Shown here piece by piece: positions 1 to 7,208 of a stretch of 13,372 nt of DNA. The stretch spans positions 1 to 13,372 of the forward strand of contig JBEIOK010000068.1 in the NCBI GenBank assembly GCA_040377605.1, read 5' to 3'. Under the pieces are notes generated by a model, which made no database searches, was not told where the DNA came from, and saw only the letters and a list, made by a program, of their open reading frames with translations. Within the stretch, counting starts at the first letter, position 1. Each line of letters opens with the position of its first letter. The stretch comes from Solimonas sp040377605. GTDB taxonomy: Bacteria > Pseudomonadota > Gammaproteobacteria > Nevskiales > Nevskiaceae. The translations under genes and the position numbers were made by a program.

Positions 1-403
1 CGATCGACTCAATGCGCAGGTGGCGGATCTGCTGCTGGAACCCAGCGATGTCCGGGAGCGCCTGAGCTGGCTGGTGTACCGCAGCGGTGGCCCGCAGGAG
101 CCGGTGGGGCGCATGGAGCATGCATGGGCTGTGTCGCAACGCTGCGAAGCGGCATACGCGAAGTACTACAAGCTGGCAGCCAAGGGCGAGCTGATCGGCG
201 ACACGGTGGCCGAGCGCCTGGCCGATGCACTGGCGCGGCAGCTGATGACGCAGCAGGAAGTCCAGCAGGCCGGGGAGTACGACACCGTCCGGTACGACGT
301 GATCCTCGTCGACGACTTCAGCAAGGCCTATATCGCGGGTGATTTCGAGGCGACCGTGCAGGCGCCGGTGCCGGCCGCACCGTCGCGCGCCCGCGTCGCC
401 TGA
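1..403 (+). CDS. fadE: FadE-like acyl-CoA dehydrogenase, C-terminal fragment (5' end outside window)
   Basis: This open frame enters from the left edge in frame 2 and ends at TGA 401-403, showing about 133 residues. It is the tail of the long (about 800-residue) FadE-type acyl-CoA dehydrogenase, which carries out the first FAD-dependent step of fatty-acid beta-oxidation. The evidence is the C-terminal helical domain specific to that family (DUF1974/ACDH_C). A 'PxGRMEHAW' stretch is followed by an alternating helical segment rich in Ala and Lys, then a 'MTQQEVQQAGEYDTVRYDVILVDDF' region (split here: MTQQEVQQAGEY, then VILVDDF), matching the family's terminal 'eE..l..A...R...I.VDDF' pattern. 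An in-frame GTG at 20 is not taken as a start because the frame stays open to the window edge and the domain would be cut. The catalytic core lies upstream and cannot be judged. The Ala/Pro-rich final 20 residues look unstructured. It converges on the hydratase/dehydrogenase gene, suggesting a beta-oxidation cluster. Confidence 0.8.
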   Translation, partial: DRLNAQVADLLLEPSDVRERLSWLVYRSGGPQEPVGRMEHAWAVSQRCEAAYAKYYKLAAKGELIGDTVAERLADALARQLMTQQEVQQAGEYDTVRYDVILVDDFSKAYIAGDFEATVQAPVPAAPSRARVA

Positions 404-405
404 TC

Positions 406-433
406 CCTCGGGGTCGGACGCCCGGCCCCGAGG
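406..433. terminator. strong hairpin between convergent genes, probable bidirectional terminator
   Basis: The arms 406-417 and 422-433 pair over 12 bp (one G-U at 414/425) around a 4-nt loop ACGC. The outer eight base pairs are a perfect CCTCGGGG/CCCCGAGG. The hairpin fills the 38-bp gap between the stop of the FadE-like gene and the stop of the minus-strand hydratase/dehydrogenase gene, which is where a shared terminator is expected. No T-tract follows on either strand, so it may rely on Rho or simply protect 3' ends. The fold was worked out by eye, without an energy calculation. Confidence 0.55.
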
Positions 434-441
434 CGCAGGGC

Positions 442-2532
442 TTAGTTGAAACGCTTGCCCGCGGCGGCCCGCTGAGCGAGCAGCGGTGCCGGCTGCCAGA
501 ACGAAGCGTTGGCGCCGGGCATGGCAGCGAAGGCGTGCATGCGCTGCGCGACGGTGGCCAGGCCCCTCTCGTCGGCGTAGAGCATCGGTCCGCCGCGGTG
601 CAGCGGGAATCCGTATCCGTTGAGATAGATCATGTCGATATCCGAGGCGCGCAGCGCAATGCCTTCTTCCAGGATGCGCGCGCCCTCGTTGACCAGCGCG
701 TACACCAGCCGCTCGACGATCTCGTCGTCGCTGATCGGACGCGGGGTGATGCCCGCGACGCGACGCTGCTCGACGATGACCTGCTCAACTTCGGCATCCG
801 GATGTGCCGTGCGGTCACCGGACTCATACCGGTACCAGCCCTTTCCTGTTTTCTGCCCATAACGCCCCAGTTCGCACAGGCGGTCGGCCACCGCCTCACG
901 GCGGCGCTGCGGGTTCTCGGCATAGTGGCGTTTGCGGATCAACCAGCTCACGTCGTTGCCCGCGAGGTCGTTCATGCGGAACGGTCCCATCGCAAAGCCC
1001 CAGCGTTCAATGGCGCCATCGACTTGTTGCGGCAATGCGCCCTCGTCGAGCAGTCGCAGTGCCTCGGCCGCGTACTGATTGATCATGCGATTGCCGATGA
1101 ATCCATCACAGACGCCGGCAACCACCGGCAGCTTCTTGATGGTCCTGGCCAGCTTCATCACGGTGGCCAGCACGTCCTTTGCGGTCTTCTCGCCGCGCAC
1201 GACCTCCAGCAGTCGCATGACGTTGGCCGGCGAGAAGAAATGCAGGCCGACCACATCCTGCGGGCGTTTCGTGAACGCCGCGATCTGATTCAGATCCAGC
1301 GTGGAAGTATTGCTCGCCAGGATGGCCCCCGGCTTCATCGTGGCATCCAGCTGCTCGAACACGAGTTTCTTCACGCCCATGTCCTCGAAGACGGCCTCGA
1401 TGACGATGTCGTCCTGCGCCAGATCGGCGTAGCTGAGCGTGGGCTTGATCAGCGCCATTCGCTGATCGAGCTGGTCCTGCGTCAGCTTGCCCTTCTTCAG
1501 CGCGTTCTCGTAGTTCTTGCGGATCACCGCCAGGCCGCGATCCAGTGCTTCCTGCTTCATCTCCAGCAGGTGCACCGGGATGCCGACATTGGCGAAGTTC
1601 ATCGCGATGCCGCCACCCATCGTGCCGGCACCGATCACGGCGGCGGAGCCGATCCTGCGCAGTGGCGTGTCGTCCGGCACGTCGGGGATTTTCATCGCCG
1701 CCCGCTCGCCGAAAAAGGCGTGGCGCAACGCACGCGATTCCGGTCCCTGGACCAGGAACGTGAAACCCTGGCGTTCGACTTCCATCCCCTCCTCGAAGGG
1801 GCGGGTCGCGGCGGCTTCCACGCATTCCAGGCATTTCATCGGCGCCGGCAGGCGGCCGGCCGTCTTCTTGACCTGCGCGCGTGCAGCGGCAAAGAAGGCT
1901 GCTGCGTCCGGAAGGTCGACGCTCAGGTCACGGACGCGCTTGAGCGGGGCTTTGGCGATGGCCGGGTTCTGCGCAAAGGCCAGCGCTGCCGGGACGGGGG
2001 CGTCGTCGACCAGGGCGTCGAACAGCGCGGTCTGCGCCAGTTGGTGTGCCGGCACCATGTCGCCGGAGACAATCAGCTTGAGCGCGGTCTCGACGCCCAC
2101 GACGCGCGGCAGGCGCTGGGTGCCGCCGCCGCCGGGCAGCAGCCCCAGCTTGACCTCGGGCAGCGCGATCTGCGCGTCACGGCGGGCAACGCGGTAGTGG
2201 CAGCCCAGGGCCAGTTCCAGGCCGCCGCCCAAGCAAACGCCTGCAATTGCGGCGATCACCGGCTTCTGCCCGGCTTCGATCTGCGTGATCAGATCATGCA
2301 GATTGGGGGCGGCCAGCATCAGCGGCGAATTGAACTCACGGATGTCGGCGCCGCCGGAAAAGGCTTTATCGGTCCCGGTGAGCACAATGGCCGCGATGGA
2401 GGGATCGGCTTCGGCCCGGGCCAGACCCTCCGCGATGCCTTTGCGCAACTCCAGGCCCAGGCCGTTGACCGGCGGACTGTCCATGGTGATGACCGCGACA
2501 TTGCCCTCGACCTGATACCGGCTGACGCTCAT
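442..2532 (-). CDS. bifunctional enoyl-CoA hydratase / 3-hydroxyacyl-CoA dehydrogenase
   Basis: This is a 696-residue soluble enzyme for the second and third steps of beta-oxidation: hydration of trans-2-enoyl-CoA, then NAD-dependent oxidation of L-3-hydroxyacyl-CoA. An N-terminal crotonase domain (about 1-190) has the oxyanion-hole segment FSGGADI (58-64) and both catalytic glutamates, E106 in GGGLELA and E126 in LPEVKLG. A Rossmann NAD domain follows from about 295, with GAGTMGGG at 301-308. The catalytic histidine is H431 in GLHFFSPA, and DGFIGNR (476-482) opens the first of two C-terminal 3HCDH domains. Length and layout resemble the peroxisomal bifunctional enzyme (EHHADH) and bacterial ~700-residue homologues. 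The start at 2532 is preferred over an in-frame ATG at 2607 because AGAGGAG lies 6 nt upstream and the protein then begins like its relatives. No thiolase subunit is adjacent. It is divergent from the acyl-CoA dehydrogenase operon. Confidence 0.93.
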   Translation of the reverse strand: MSVSRYQVEGNVAVITMDSPPVNGLGLELRKGIAEGLARAEADPSIAAIVLTGTDKAFSGGADIREFNSPLMLAAPNLHDLITQIEAGQKPVIAAIAGVCLGGGLELALGCHYRVARRDAQIALPEVKLGLLPGGGGTQRLPRVVGVETALKLIVSGDMVPAHQLAQTALFDALVDDAPVPAALAFAQNPAIAKAPLKRVRDLSVDLPDAAAFFAAARAQVKKTAGRLPAPMKCLECVEAAATRPFEEGMEVERQGFTFLVQGPESRALRHAFFGERAAMKIPDVPDDTPLRRIGSAAVIGAGTMGGGIAMNFANVGIPVHLLEMKQEALDRGLAVIRKNYENALKKGKLTQDQLDQRMALIKPTLSYADLAQDDIVIEAVFEDMGVKKLVFEQLDATMKPGAILASNTSTLDLNQIAAFTKRPQDVVGLHFFSPANVMRLLEVVRGEKTAKDVLATVMKLARTIKKLPVVAGVCDGFIGNRMINQYAAEALRLLDEGALPQQVDGAIERWGFAMGPFRMNDLAGNDVSWLIRKRHYAENPQRRREAVADRLCELGRYGQKTGKGWYRYESGDRTAHPDAEVEQVIVEQRRVAGITPRPISDDEIVERLVYALVNEGARILEEGIALRASDIDMIYLNGYGFPLHRGGPMLYADERGLATVAQRMHAFAAMPGANASFWQPAPLLAQRAAAGKRFN

Positions 2533-2630
2533 ACCGCACTCCTCTGATGGTGTGGACGCGGGCAGCCTAGCGGCCGACCGGCGCCGCGGCCAATGAACGC
2601 GATGCATGGACAGACATCAACGACGTTCAG

Positions 2631-2659
2631 TTGTCCGGCGCAAGGTGGCCCACTAAGCT
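2631..2659 (+). promoter_or_regulatory. possible sigma70-type promoter for the acyl-CoA dehydrogenase operon
   Basis: TTGTCC (2631-2636) and TAAGCT (2654-2659) are separated by 17 nt. They match the -35 and -10 consensus at 4/6 and 3/6 positions, so this is only moderate. It would start transcription about 20 nt upstream of the first dehydrogenase ATG, just ahead of a TGGAG ribosome-binding site at 2676-2680. The 155-bp divergent gap (2533-2687) must also hold the promoter of the minus-strand gene. I see no good PsrA- or FadR-like operator in it, only a short CAAC/GTTG inverted repeat around 2618-2633. Confidence 0.3.
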
Positions 2660-2687
2660 CCCGGCACCCGCATTCTGGAGCAGCCCC

Positions 2688-3887
2688 ATGGATTTCAACT
2701 TCACCCAGGAAGAGCAGGCCTTCCGGTCGGAAGTCCGCAGCTTCGTCGAGGCCCATCTGCCTGCCGATATCCGCGAGCGCGTGCTCAGCGGCAAGCGCCT
2801 GGGCAAGGAAGACTTCATGACCTGGCACAAGATCCTGTACCGCAAAGGCTGGGTTGCTCCGCATTGGCCGGTGGCATTTGGCGGGACGGGTTGGAGTCCG
2901 GTGCAGCAGCACATCTTCAGCGAGGAGTGCGCCGATGCCGGTGCACCCGGTCTGCTGCCGTTCGGGCTGGTCATGGTGGCGCCGGTGATCATGGCGTTCG
3001 GTAGCCCCGCGCAGCAGCAGTATTTCCTGCCGAAGATCCTGTCCGGCGAGCATTGGTGGTGCCAGGGCTACTCCGAGCCGGGCTCGGGATCCGATCTGGC
3101 GTCGCTGAAGACCCGCGCCGAGCGAGTGGGCGACCAGTACATCGTCAATGGCCAGAAGACCTGGACCACGCTGGGCCAGCATGCGGACTGGATCTTCTGT
3201 CTGGTGCGGACCTCGCCCGATGCGCGCAAGCAGGAAGGCATCTCCTTCCTGCTGATCGACATGAAGTCGCCGGGAATCACCGTGCGGCCGATCATCCTGC
3301 TCGACGGCGAGCACGAGGTGAACGAGGTATGGTTCGACAACGTCGAGGTCCCGGTCGACAACCTCGTCGGCGAAGAGAACAAGGGCTGGACCTATGCCAA
3401 GTTCCTGCTCGGGCATGAGCGCACCGGCATCGCCGAAGTCGGCCGCTCGAAGCGTTGGCTCAAGCAACTGAAGCAGGTGGCGCAGCAGCAGAGGGGGTCG
3501 GATGGCCGACCGTTGATCGACGACCTGCGGTTCCGTGATCGCATCGCGCAGGTCGAGATCGAGCTGATGGCGCTGGAGATCACCAACCTTCGCGTTATTG
3601 CCGCCGAGATGGAGAAGCGCGCCCCGGGGCCGGAGGCCTCGCTGCTCAAGATTCGCGGCTCGGAGATCCAGCAGACCCTGAGCGAGCTCCTGATGCAGGC
3701 GCTGGGGCCGGAGGCCCTGCCCTTCCAGGAGGCGGCATTGCATGACGGCTACGCGGGTCCGCGCGCGGGCCCGGAGTATGCGGCGCCGCTGCCGGGTCAG
3801 TACTTCAACATGCGCAAGACGACGATTTACGGCGGATCCAACGAGATCCAGAAAAACATCATCTCCAAGATGATTCTCGGATTCTGA
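2688..3887 (+). CDS. acyl-CoA dehydrogenase, large (catalytic) subunit, PimC-like
   Basis: This 399-residue flavoprotein of the acyl-CoA dehydrogenase superfamily probably oxidises an acyl-CoA to the 2-enoyl-CoA. An N-terminal helical domain (about 1-120) is followed by a beta domain with the flavin/substrate motif YSEPGSGSD (128-136) and WTTLGQHADW (159-168), then a C-terminal helical domain. E244 in GHERTG sits where isovaleryl- and long-chain-type enzymes carry their catalytic base. The alternative site of the medium-chain enzyme is Gly (G382 in YGGSNEIQ). The usual RxQFG and QxxGGxG FAD-contact motifs of helices H-J are missing; the corresponding region reads QQRGSDGRPL (267-276). The next gene supplies them. 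The start ATG has TGGAG 7 nt upstream, and the protein begins MDFNF like its neighbour. It resembles PimC-type large subunits; a dicarboxylyl-, branched- or steroid-side-chain CoA substrate is possible but not shown by the sequence. Confidence 0.9.
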   Translation: MDFNFTQEEQAFRSEVRSFVEAHLPADIRERVLSGKRLGKEDFMTWHKILYRKGWVAPHWPVAFGGTGWSPVQQHIFSEECADAGAPGLLPFGLVMVAPVIMAFGSPAQQQYFLPKILSGEHWWCQGYSEPGSGSDLASLKTRAERVGDQYIVNGQKTWTTLGQHADWIFCLVRTSPDARKQEGISFLLIDMKSPGITVRPIILLDGEHEVNEVWFDNVEVPVDNLVGEENKGWTYAKFLLGHERTGIAEVGRSKRWLKQLKQVAQQQRGSDGRPLIDDLRFRDRIAQVEIELMALEITNLRVIAAEMEKRAPGPEASLLKIRGSEIQQTLSELLMQALGPEALPFQEAALHDGYAGPRAGPEYAAPLPGQYFNMRKTTIYGGSNEIQKNIISKMILGF

Positions 3888-3899
3888 GCAGGCACCCCC

Positions 3900-5039
3900 A
3901 TGGACTTCAATTTCAGTGACGAGCAGCGCCAGTTCCGCGACAGCCTCGAGCGCTATCTGCGCGACGATTACAGCTTCGACCGTCGCCGCGAGATCATTCG
4001 CAGTGATGCCGGCTACAGTCCCGAGGTCTGGCAGCAATTGGCGGAAATGGGGGCACTGGCGCTGACCCTGCCCGAGGCGCACGGCGGCTTCGGCGGCGGG
4101 GCGTTCGACACCGTGCTGATCATGGAGGCTCTGGGGCGGGCCAACGTTGTCGAGCCATATTTGCCCACCGTCGTGATGGGCGCGGGCCTGGTGGCACTGG
4201 CGGGTCGCGCGGATCAGCAGGCAGAGATCCTGCCCGCCGTCGCTGCGGGCGAATGCCGCTTGAGCCTGGCGCACGGCGAACCGGGCGTCCGCTACGAGCT
4301 GGAGTCGGTCACCACGACGGCCATCGCATCGGCGGACAGCTATGTCCTCAACGGGCGCAAGTCACAGGTGCTGCATGGCGGCAGCGCCGACCGACTGCTG
4401 ATCTCGGCGCGCACCCGCGGTGGTGCCCGTGACGCCGATGGCGTCTCGCTATTCCTAGTCGATGCGGCAACCCCCGGACTCGCGCGCTTTGCGTATCCCA
4501 CACAGGATGGCCAACGCGCTGCCGATCTGATGCTCAAGGACGTGCAGGTACCGCGTTCGGCGCTGCTGGGCGTGGAGCATGAGGCGTTGCCGCTGATCGA
4601 GTGGGCGGTGGACCGCGCGATCGCGGCACTCTGCGCCGAGGCCGTGGGCCAGATGGCCGCACTCATCGAAGCGACCGTTGCCTATCTGAAGACCCGCAAG
4701 CAGTTCGGCGTGCCGATCGGCAGCTTCCAGGCGTTGCAGCATCGCGCGGTCGACATGTACCTGCATGCCGAGCAGGCGCGCTCGATGGCCTATCTGGCCG
4801 CCGCCCGGCTCGATGCGGGCAGCGCCGAGGAGCGCCGTCGTGCCGTTTCCGCCGCCAAGGTGCTGGTCGGGCAATCGGCACGGTTCGTCGGGCAGCAGGC
4901 GGTGCAGTTGCACGGCGGCATCGGCGTGACCGATGAACTTGCCGTCAGTCACTATTTCAAGCGCCTGACGATGATTGCGCTGGCGTTTGGCGACGGCGAT
5001 CACCACCTCGACCGGTTCGGCCGCCTGCAGGTGGCCTGA
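3900..5039 (+). CDS. acyl-CoA dehydrogenase, small (FAD-binding) subunit, PimD-like
   Basis: This 379-residue acyl-CoA dehydrogenase paralogue lies 12 bp downstream of the large-subunit gene, certainly in the same transcript. Its C-terminal domain keeps the FAD adenine-side motifs TRKQFG (265-270) and QLHGGIGVTDE (336-346). The active-site elements are lost. The helix-G position reads AVDRAI (236-241), with Asp in place of the catalytic Glu. The C-terminal YxGT/SxEIQ motif is replaced by AFGDGDHHLDRFG (362-374). The substrate-side flavin motif is degenerate (AHGEPGVRYE, 124-133). This is the pattern of the non-catalytic partner in heteromeric enzymes such as PimC/PimD or mycobacterial FadE26/FadE27. 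The shared MDFNF N-terminus suggests an old tandem duplication. No clear Shine-Dalgarno precedes the ATG, which fits translational coupling to the upstream stop. Confidence 0.9.
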   Translation: MDFNFSDEQRQFRDSLERYLRDDYSFDRRREIIRSDAGYSPEVWQQLAEMGALALTLPEAHGGFGGGAFDTVLIMEALGRANVVEPYLPTVVMGAGLVALAGRADQQAEILPAVAAGECRLSLAHGEPGVRYELESVTTTAIASADSYVLNGRKSQVLHGGSADRLLISARTRGGARDADGVSLFLVDAATPGLARFAYPTQDGQRAADLMLKDVQVPRSALLGVEHEALPLIEWAVDRAIAALCAEAVGQMAALIEATVAYLKTRKQFGVPIGSFQALQHRAVDMYLHAEQARSMAYLAAARLDAGSAEERRRAVSAAKVLVGQSARFVGQQAVQLHGGIGVTDELAVSHYFKRLTMIALAFGDGDHHLDRFGRLQVA

Positions 5040-5060
5040 GCGCATTGCGCGGCGAAACCG

Positions 5061-5456
5061 ATGCGGGTGGGACTCTCGATCTGGTCGATTCAGGTGCATC
5101 CGGAGTGGGATGCCGCCGAGTCGCTGGATCGCATCGTGATCAGTGCCGCTGAAACCGGCGGTGACTTGGAGCTGGTGTCGGGCCTGAAACTCGACGGCGC
5201 CGTGTCGCTGGAAGATCTGGAAAGCGAGGTGCCGGCACGCTGGCAGCCCGCGGTGCCCGCGCGCTGCGGCGCGTTTTCAGGCTTGCGCTATGGCGGCGAC
5301 GATGAGGGCCTGCACACGGTGTGGTGGGCTCTGTCCAGCGGACCGCTGCGACTGCGCGTGTTTTTCAACGGCCTGCCCCGGCACAGCGCCACCGAAGTGG
5401 CGCAGGCCGAAGCGATGCTGTCCACGCTCCGTATCGACGGGCCCTCTGCGGCATAG
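5061..5456 (+). CDS. hypothetical protein, third gene of the dehydrogenase operon
   Basis: This is a 131-residue protein that I do not recognise. It begins 21 bp after the small dehydrogenase subunit on the same strand and is most simply read as the last gene of that operon. It has no signal peptide or membrane segment and is slightly acidic. It is predicted by eye to be beta-rich, with a tryptophan/glycine core (SGLRYGG 73-79, VWWALSSGPLRLRVFFNG 87-104) and a closing helix EAMLSTLRI. The 'helix then L-STLRI' ending recalls the small PsbP/DcrB-like (DUF1795-type) fold, but that is a weak impression. The ATG at 5061 has no clear Shine-Dalgarno. Its stop is 26 bp from the stop of the convergent phosphate transporter, and no convincing terminator lies between. 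The G+C-rich codon use matches its neighbours, so the frame is probably real. Confidence 0.7.
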   Translation: MRVGLSIWSIQVHPEWDAAESLDRIVISAAETGGDLELVSGLKLDGAVSLEDLESEVPARWQPAVPARCGAFSGLRYGGDDEGLHTVWWALSSGPLRLRVFFNGLPRHSATEVAQAEAMLSTLRIDGPSAA

Positions 5457-5482
5457 CGCCCGCGAATCCCGGCGCCGTTGCG

Positions 5483-7054
5483 TTACGGCAGCATCGCCCC
5501 GCGGATCGCGTAATAGATCACGGCCGCCATGAGAGCAGAGATCGGGACGGTCACGATCCACGCCGCTACCACGCGCAGCACCACCGAGCGTTTCACCAGA
5601 TTTTCGCGATGGACCTTGCGCAGGCCCTTGCGTTCCTGCTTGGAGATCACACTCTGGCCGGTCTTGGTCTGCTGCTTGAGTTCCTTGAGCATGCGCCCCT
5701 TTTCAGCGGGCGTCGCCGCCTCGAAGTTGCGCAGGAAGGCCTCGACGGCGTCGTGCCCGGCTTCCTGGTCCTGATGGTGCTGCTTGATGTCTACGATGAT
5801 GCGCTCGTAGTTCGCCTTCAGGTACTCGCGCAGAAAGCCGACACCGAAGACGGCCCCGATGGCGACGTGTGTCGTGCTGATCGGCAGGCCGAACTGGGAG
5901 GCAATGATCACGGTCAGCGCCGCCGACATCGCGATGCAGTAGGCGCGCATCGGGTCGATCTCGGTGATCTCGCTGCCCACCGTGTGAATCAGGCGTGGGC
6001 CATACAGGGCCAGACCTACCGACAGGCCGAGCGCGCCGACCACCAGAATCCACAGCGGCACGGCCGCCTTGCTGTGGATCGTGGTGTTGATCAGCGTGTC
6101 GTAGATGGCCGCCAGCGGACCAATGGCATTGGCGACATCGTTGGAACCGTGCGCGAAGCTCAGCAGCGCCGCGGCAAACATCAGCGGAATCGTGAACAGC
6201 GTGTTGACGCCGTCGCGATCATTGCTGAGCGCTGCGGAGCGGGCTGCGATGCGCATCCGCGTGTACAGGAACGTCAGCACGCCGGCACCTGCACCGATCA
6301 CGGCCGCCATCACGAACCCGACCTTGATGACTTGGCTGAGTCCCTTGAGCACGAGATACGTCGTGAACGCCCACGCCATCAGCCCCAGCAGCACCGGAAC
6401 CATGCGTCGCGCGGCGGCCATGACGTCGCTCTGGTAGGTGATCGTGCGCTTGACGCCATACAGGATGCCGGCGGCCACGATGCCGCCGAACAGCGGCGAG
6501 ACGATCCAGCTCGCGGCGATCTGGCCCATCGTGCCCCAGTTGGTGACGCCCCAGCCGGCGGCGGCGACGCCGGCGCCGAGCACGCCTCCGACGATGGAGT
6601 GGGTGGTGGAAACCGGGGCGCCCATGAAGGTGGCGATGTTGAGCCACAGAGCGCCGGCCAGCAGCGCGGCCATCATCAGCCAGACGAAGGTCATCGGATC
6701 ACCGATCGTGGCGGGATCGATGATGCCGCCCTTGATGGTGGTGACGACGTCGCCGCCGGCAATGATCGCACCCATGGCCTCGAAGACGGCCGCAATCAGG
6801 ATGGCCGATGTCAGCGTCATGGCGCGCGCCCCGACGGCCGGCCCGACATTGTTGGCGACATCGTTGGCGCCGATGTTCATCGCCATGTAGGCGCCGAAGA
6901 CAGCCGCGACCACCAGCGTCAGGCTGATCGTGCCGAAGCCCTGATAGGTGTAGATGGCGACGCCGATGACGAACAGTGCGGCAATGGCCAGCCGGAGCAG
7001 GGTCGCGGCAGTGGAGGAGGGTGCAGCGGCGCTGCCAGGGATCGGTGGCGTCAT
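5483..7054 (-). CDS. PiT-family inorganic phosphate transporter
   Basis: This 523-residue inner-membrane protein of the PiT/SLC20 family (PF01384) is a cation-coupled low-affinity phosphate symporter. The family's inverted duplicated halves are plain. The first carries GANDVANNVGP (62-72) and PVSTTHS (147-153); the second carries HGSNDVANAIGP (302-313) and PISTTHV (391-397). Many hydrophobic segments fill the rest. Before the last membrane helix (about 491-516) lies a long charged, probably cytoplasmic stretch (about 411-490, rich in K/E/Q/H). ATG 7054 is chosen because a longer frame to 7210 would cross the divergent regulatory region and add a non-membrane, Arg/Pro-rich leader; no strong Shine-Dalgarno supports it. 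No PhoU-like DUF47 gene is adjacent, although many bacterial pit genes have one. A Pho box lies 36 bp upstream. Confidence 0.93.
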   Translation of the reverse strand: MTPPIPGSAAAPSSTAATLLRLAIAALFVIGVAIYTYQGFGTISLTLVVAAVFGAYMAMNIGANDVANNVGPAVGARAMTLTSAILIAAVFEAMGAIIAGGDVVTTIKGGIIDPATIGDPMTFVWLMMAALLAGALWLNIATFMGAPVSTTHSIVGGVLGAGVAAAGWGVTNWGTMGQIAASWIVSPLFGGIVAAGILYGVKRTITYQSDVMAAARRMVPVLLGLMAWAFTTYLVLKGLSQVIKVGFVMAAVIGAGAGVLTFLYTRMRIAARSAALSNDRDGVNTLFTIPLMFAAALLSFAHGSNDVANAIGPLAAIYDTLINTTIHSKAAVPLWILVVGALGLSVGLALYGPRLIHTVGSEITEIDPMRAYCIAMSAALTVIIASQFGLPISTTHVAIGAVFGVGFLREYLKANYERIIVDIKQHHQDQEAGHDAVEAFLRNFEAATPAEKGRMLKELKQQTKTGQSVISKQERKGLRKVHRENLVKRSVVLRVVAAWIVTVPISALMAAVIYYAIRGAMLP

Positions 7055-7090
7055 GGGACGGTCTGCGGCGGAGGCTTTTGAGGGCGCAAG

Positions 7091-7108
7091 ATTACAGTTT
7101 TGTGACAG
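7091..7108 (-). promoter_or_regulatory. Pho box (predicted PhoB binding site) upstream of the phosphate transporter
   Basis: Read on the minus strand, this is CTGTCACAAAACTGTAAT: two 7-bp direct repeats (CTGTCAC and CTGTAAT) separated by AAAA. It agrees with the E. coli Pho box consensus (two CTGTCAT-type repeats 11 bp apart) at 16 of 18 positions. It is an A+T island in a very G+C-rich gap. Its orientation and distance (36 bp to the transporter ATG) suit regulation of the transporter. A weak -10-like TCAAAA (minus strand, 7081-7076) lies 9 nt beyond it. TGTAAT within the second repeat could itself be a -10 element, in which case PhoB binding would repress rather than activate. Confidence 0.65.
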
Positions 7109-7208
7109 CCGAATCAGCGGCCCACGCGCCCCGTGCCGCCCGAAACCCGTCTCGGAGCGCTGTCCTCGGGGCTGGCATGATGGCGGGCAAAGACCGATGG
7201 GGGGTGGC

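Noticed and set aside
1758..1766. ACGTGAAAC, resembling half of a parS site
   Set aside because: Only the right half matches. The left half does not form the palindrome TGTTTCACGTGAAACA, and the site lies in coding sequence far from parAB.
535..2547. 670-codon plus-strand open frame opposite the hydratase/dehydrogenase gene
   Set aside because: It lies antisense to a gene with complete catalytic motifs. Its product is rich in His, Arg, Gln and Asp with no domain pattern, as expected from the mirror of G+C-rich third codon positions.
2529..4274. 581-codon minus-strand open frame opposite the two acyl-CoA dehydrogenase genes
   Set aside because: It is a compositional shadow spanning the junction of two well-supported genes. 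It has no recognisable motif and no ribosome-binding site tied to a sensible start.
5321..7081. 586-codon plus-strand open frame opposite the phosphate transporter
   Set aside because: It is a low-complexity Arg/Asp/His/Gly-rich product that covers the unambiguous PiT gene and runs into its regulatory region.
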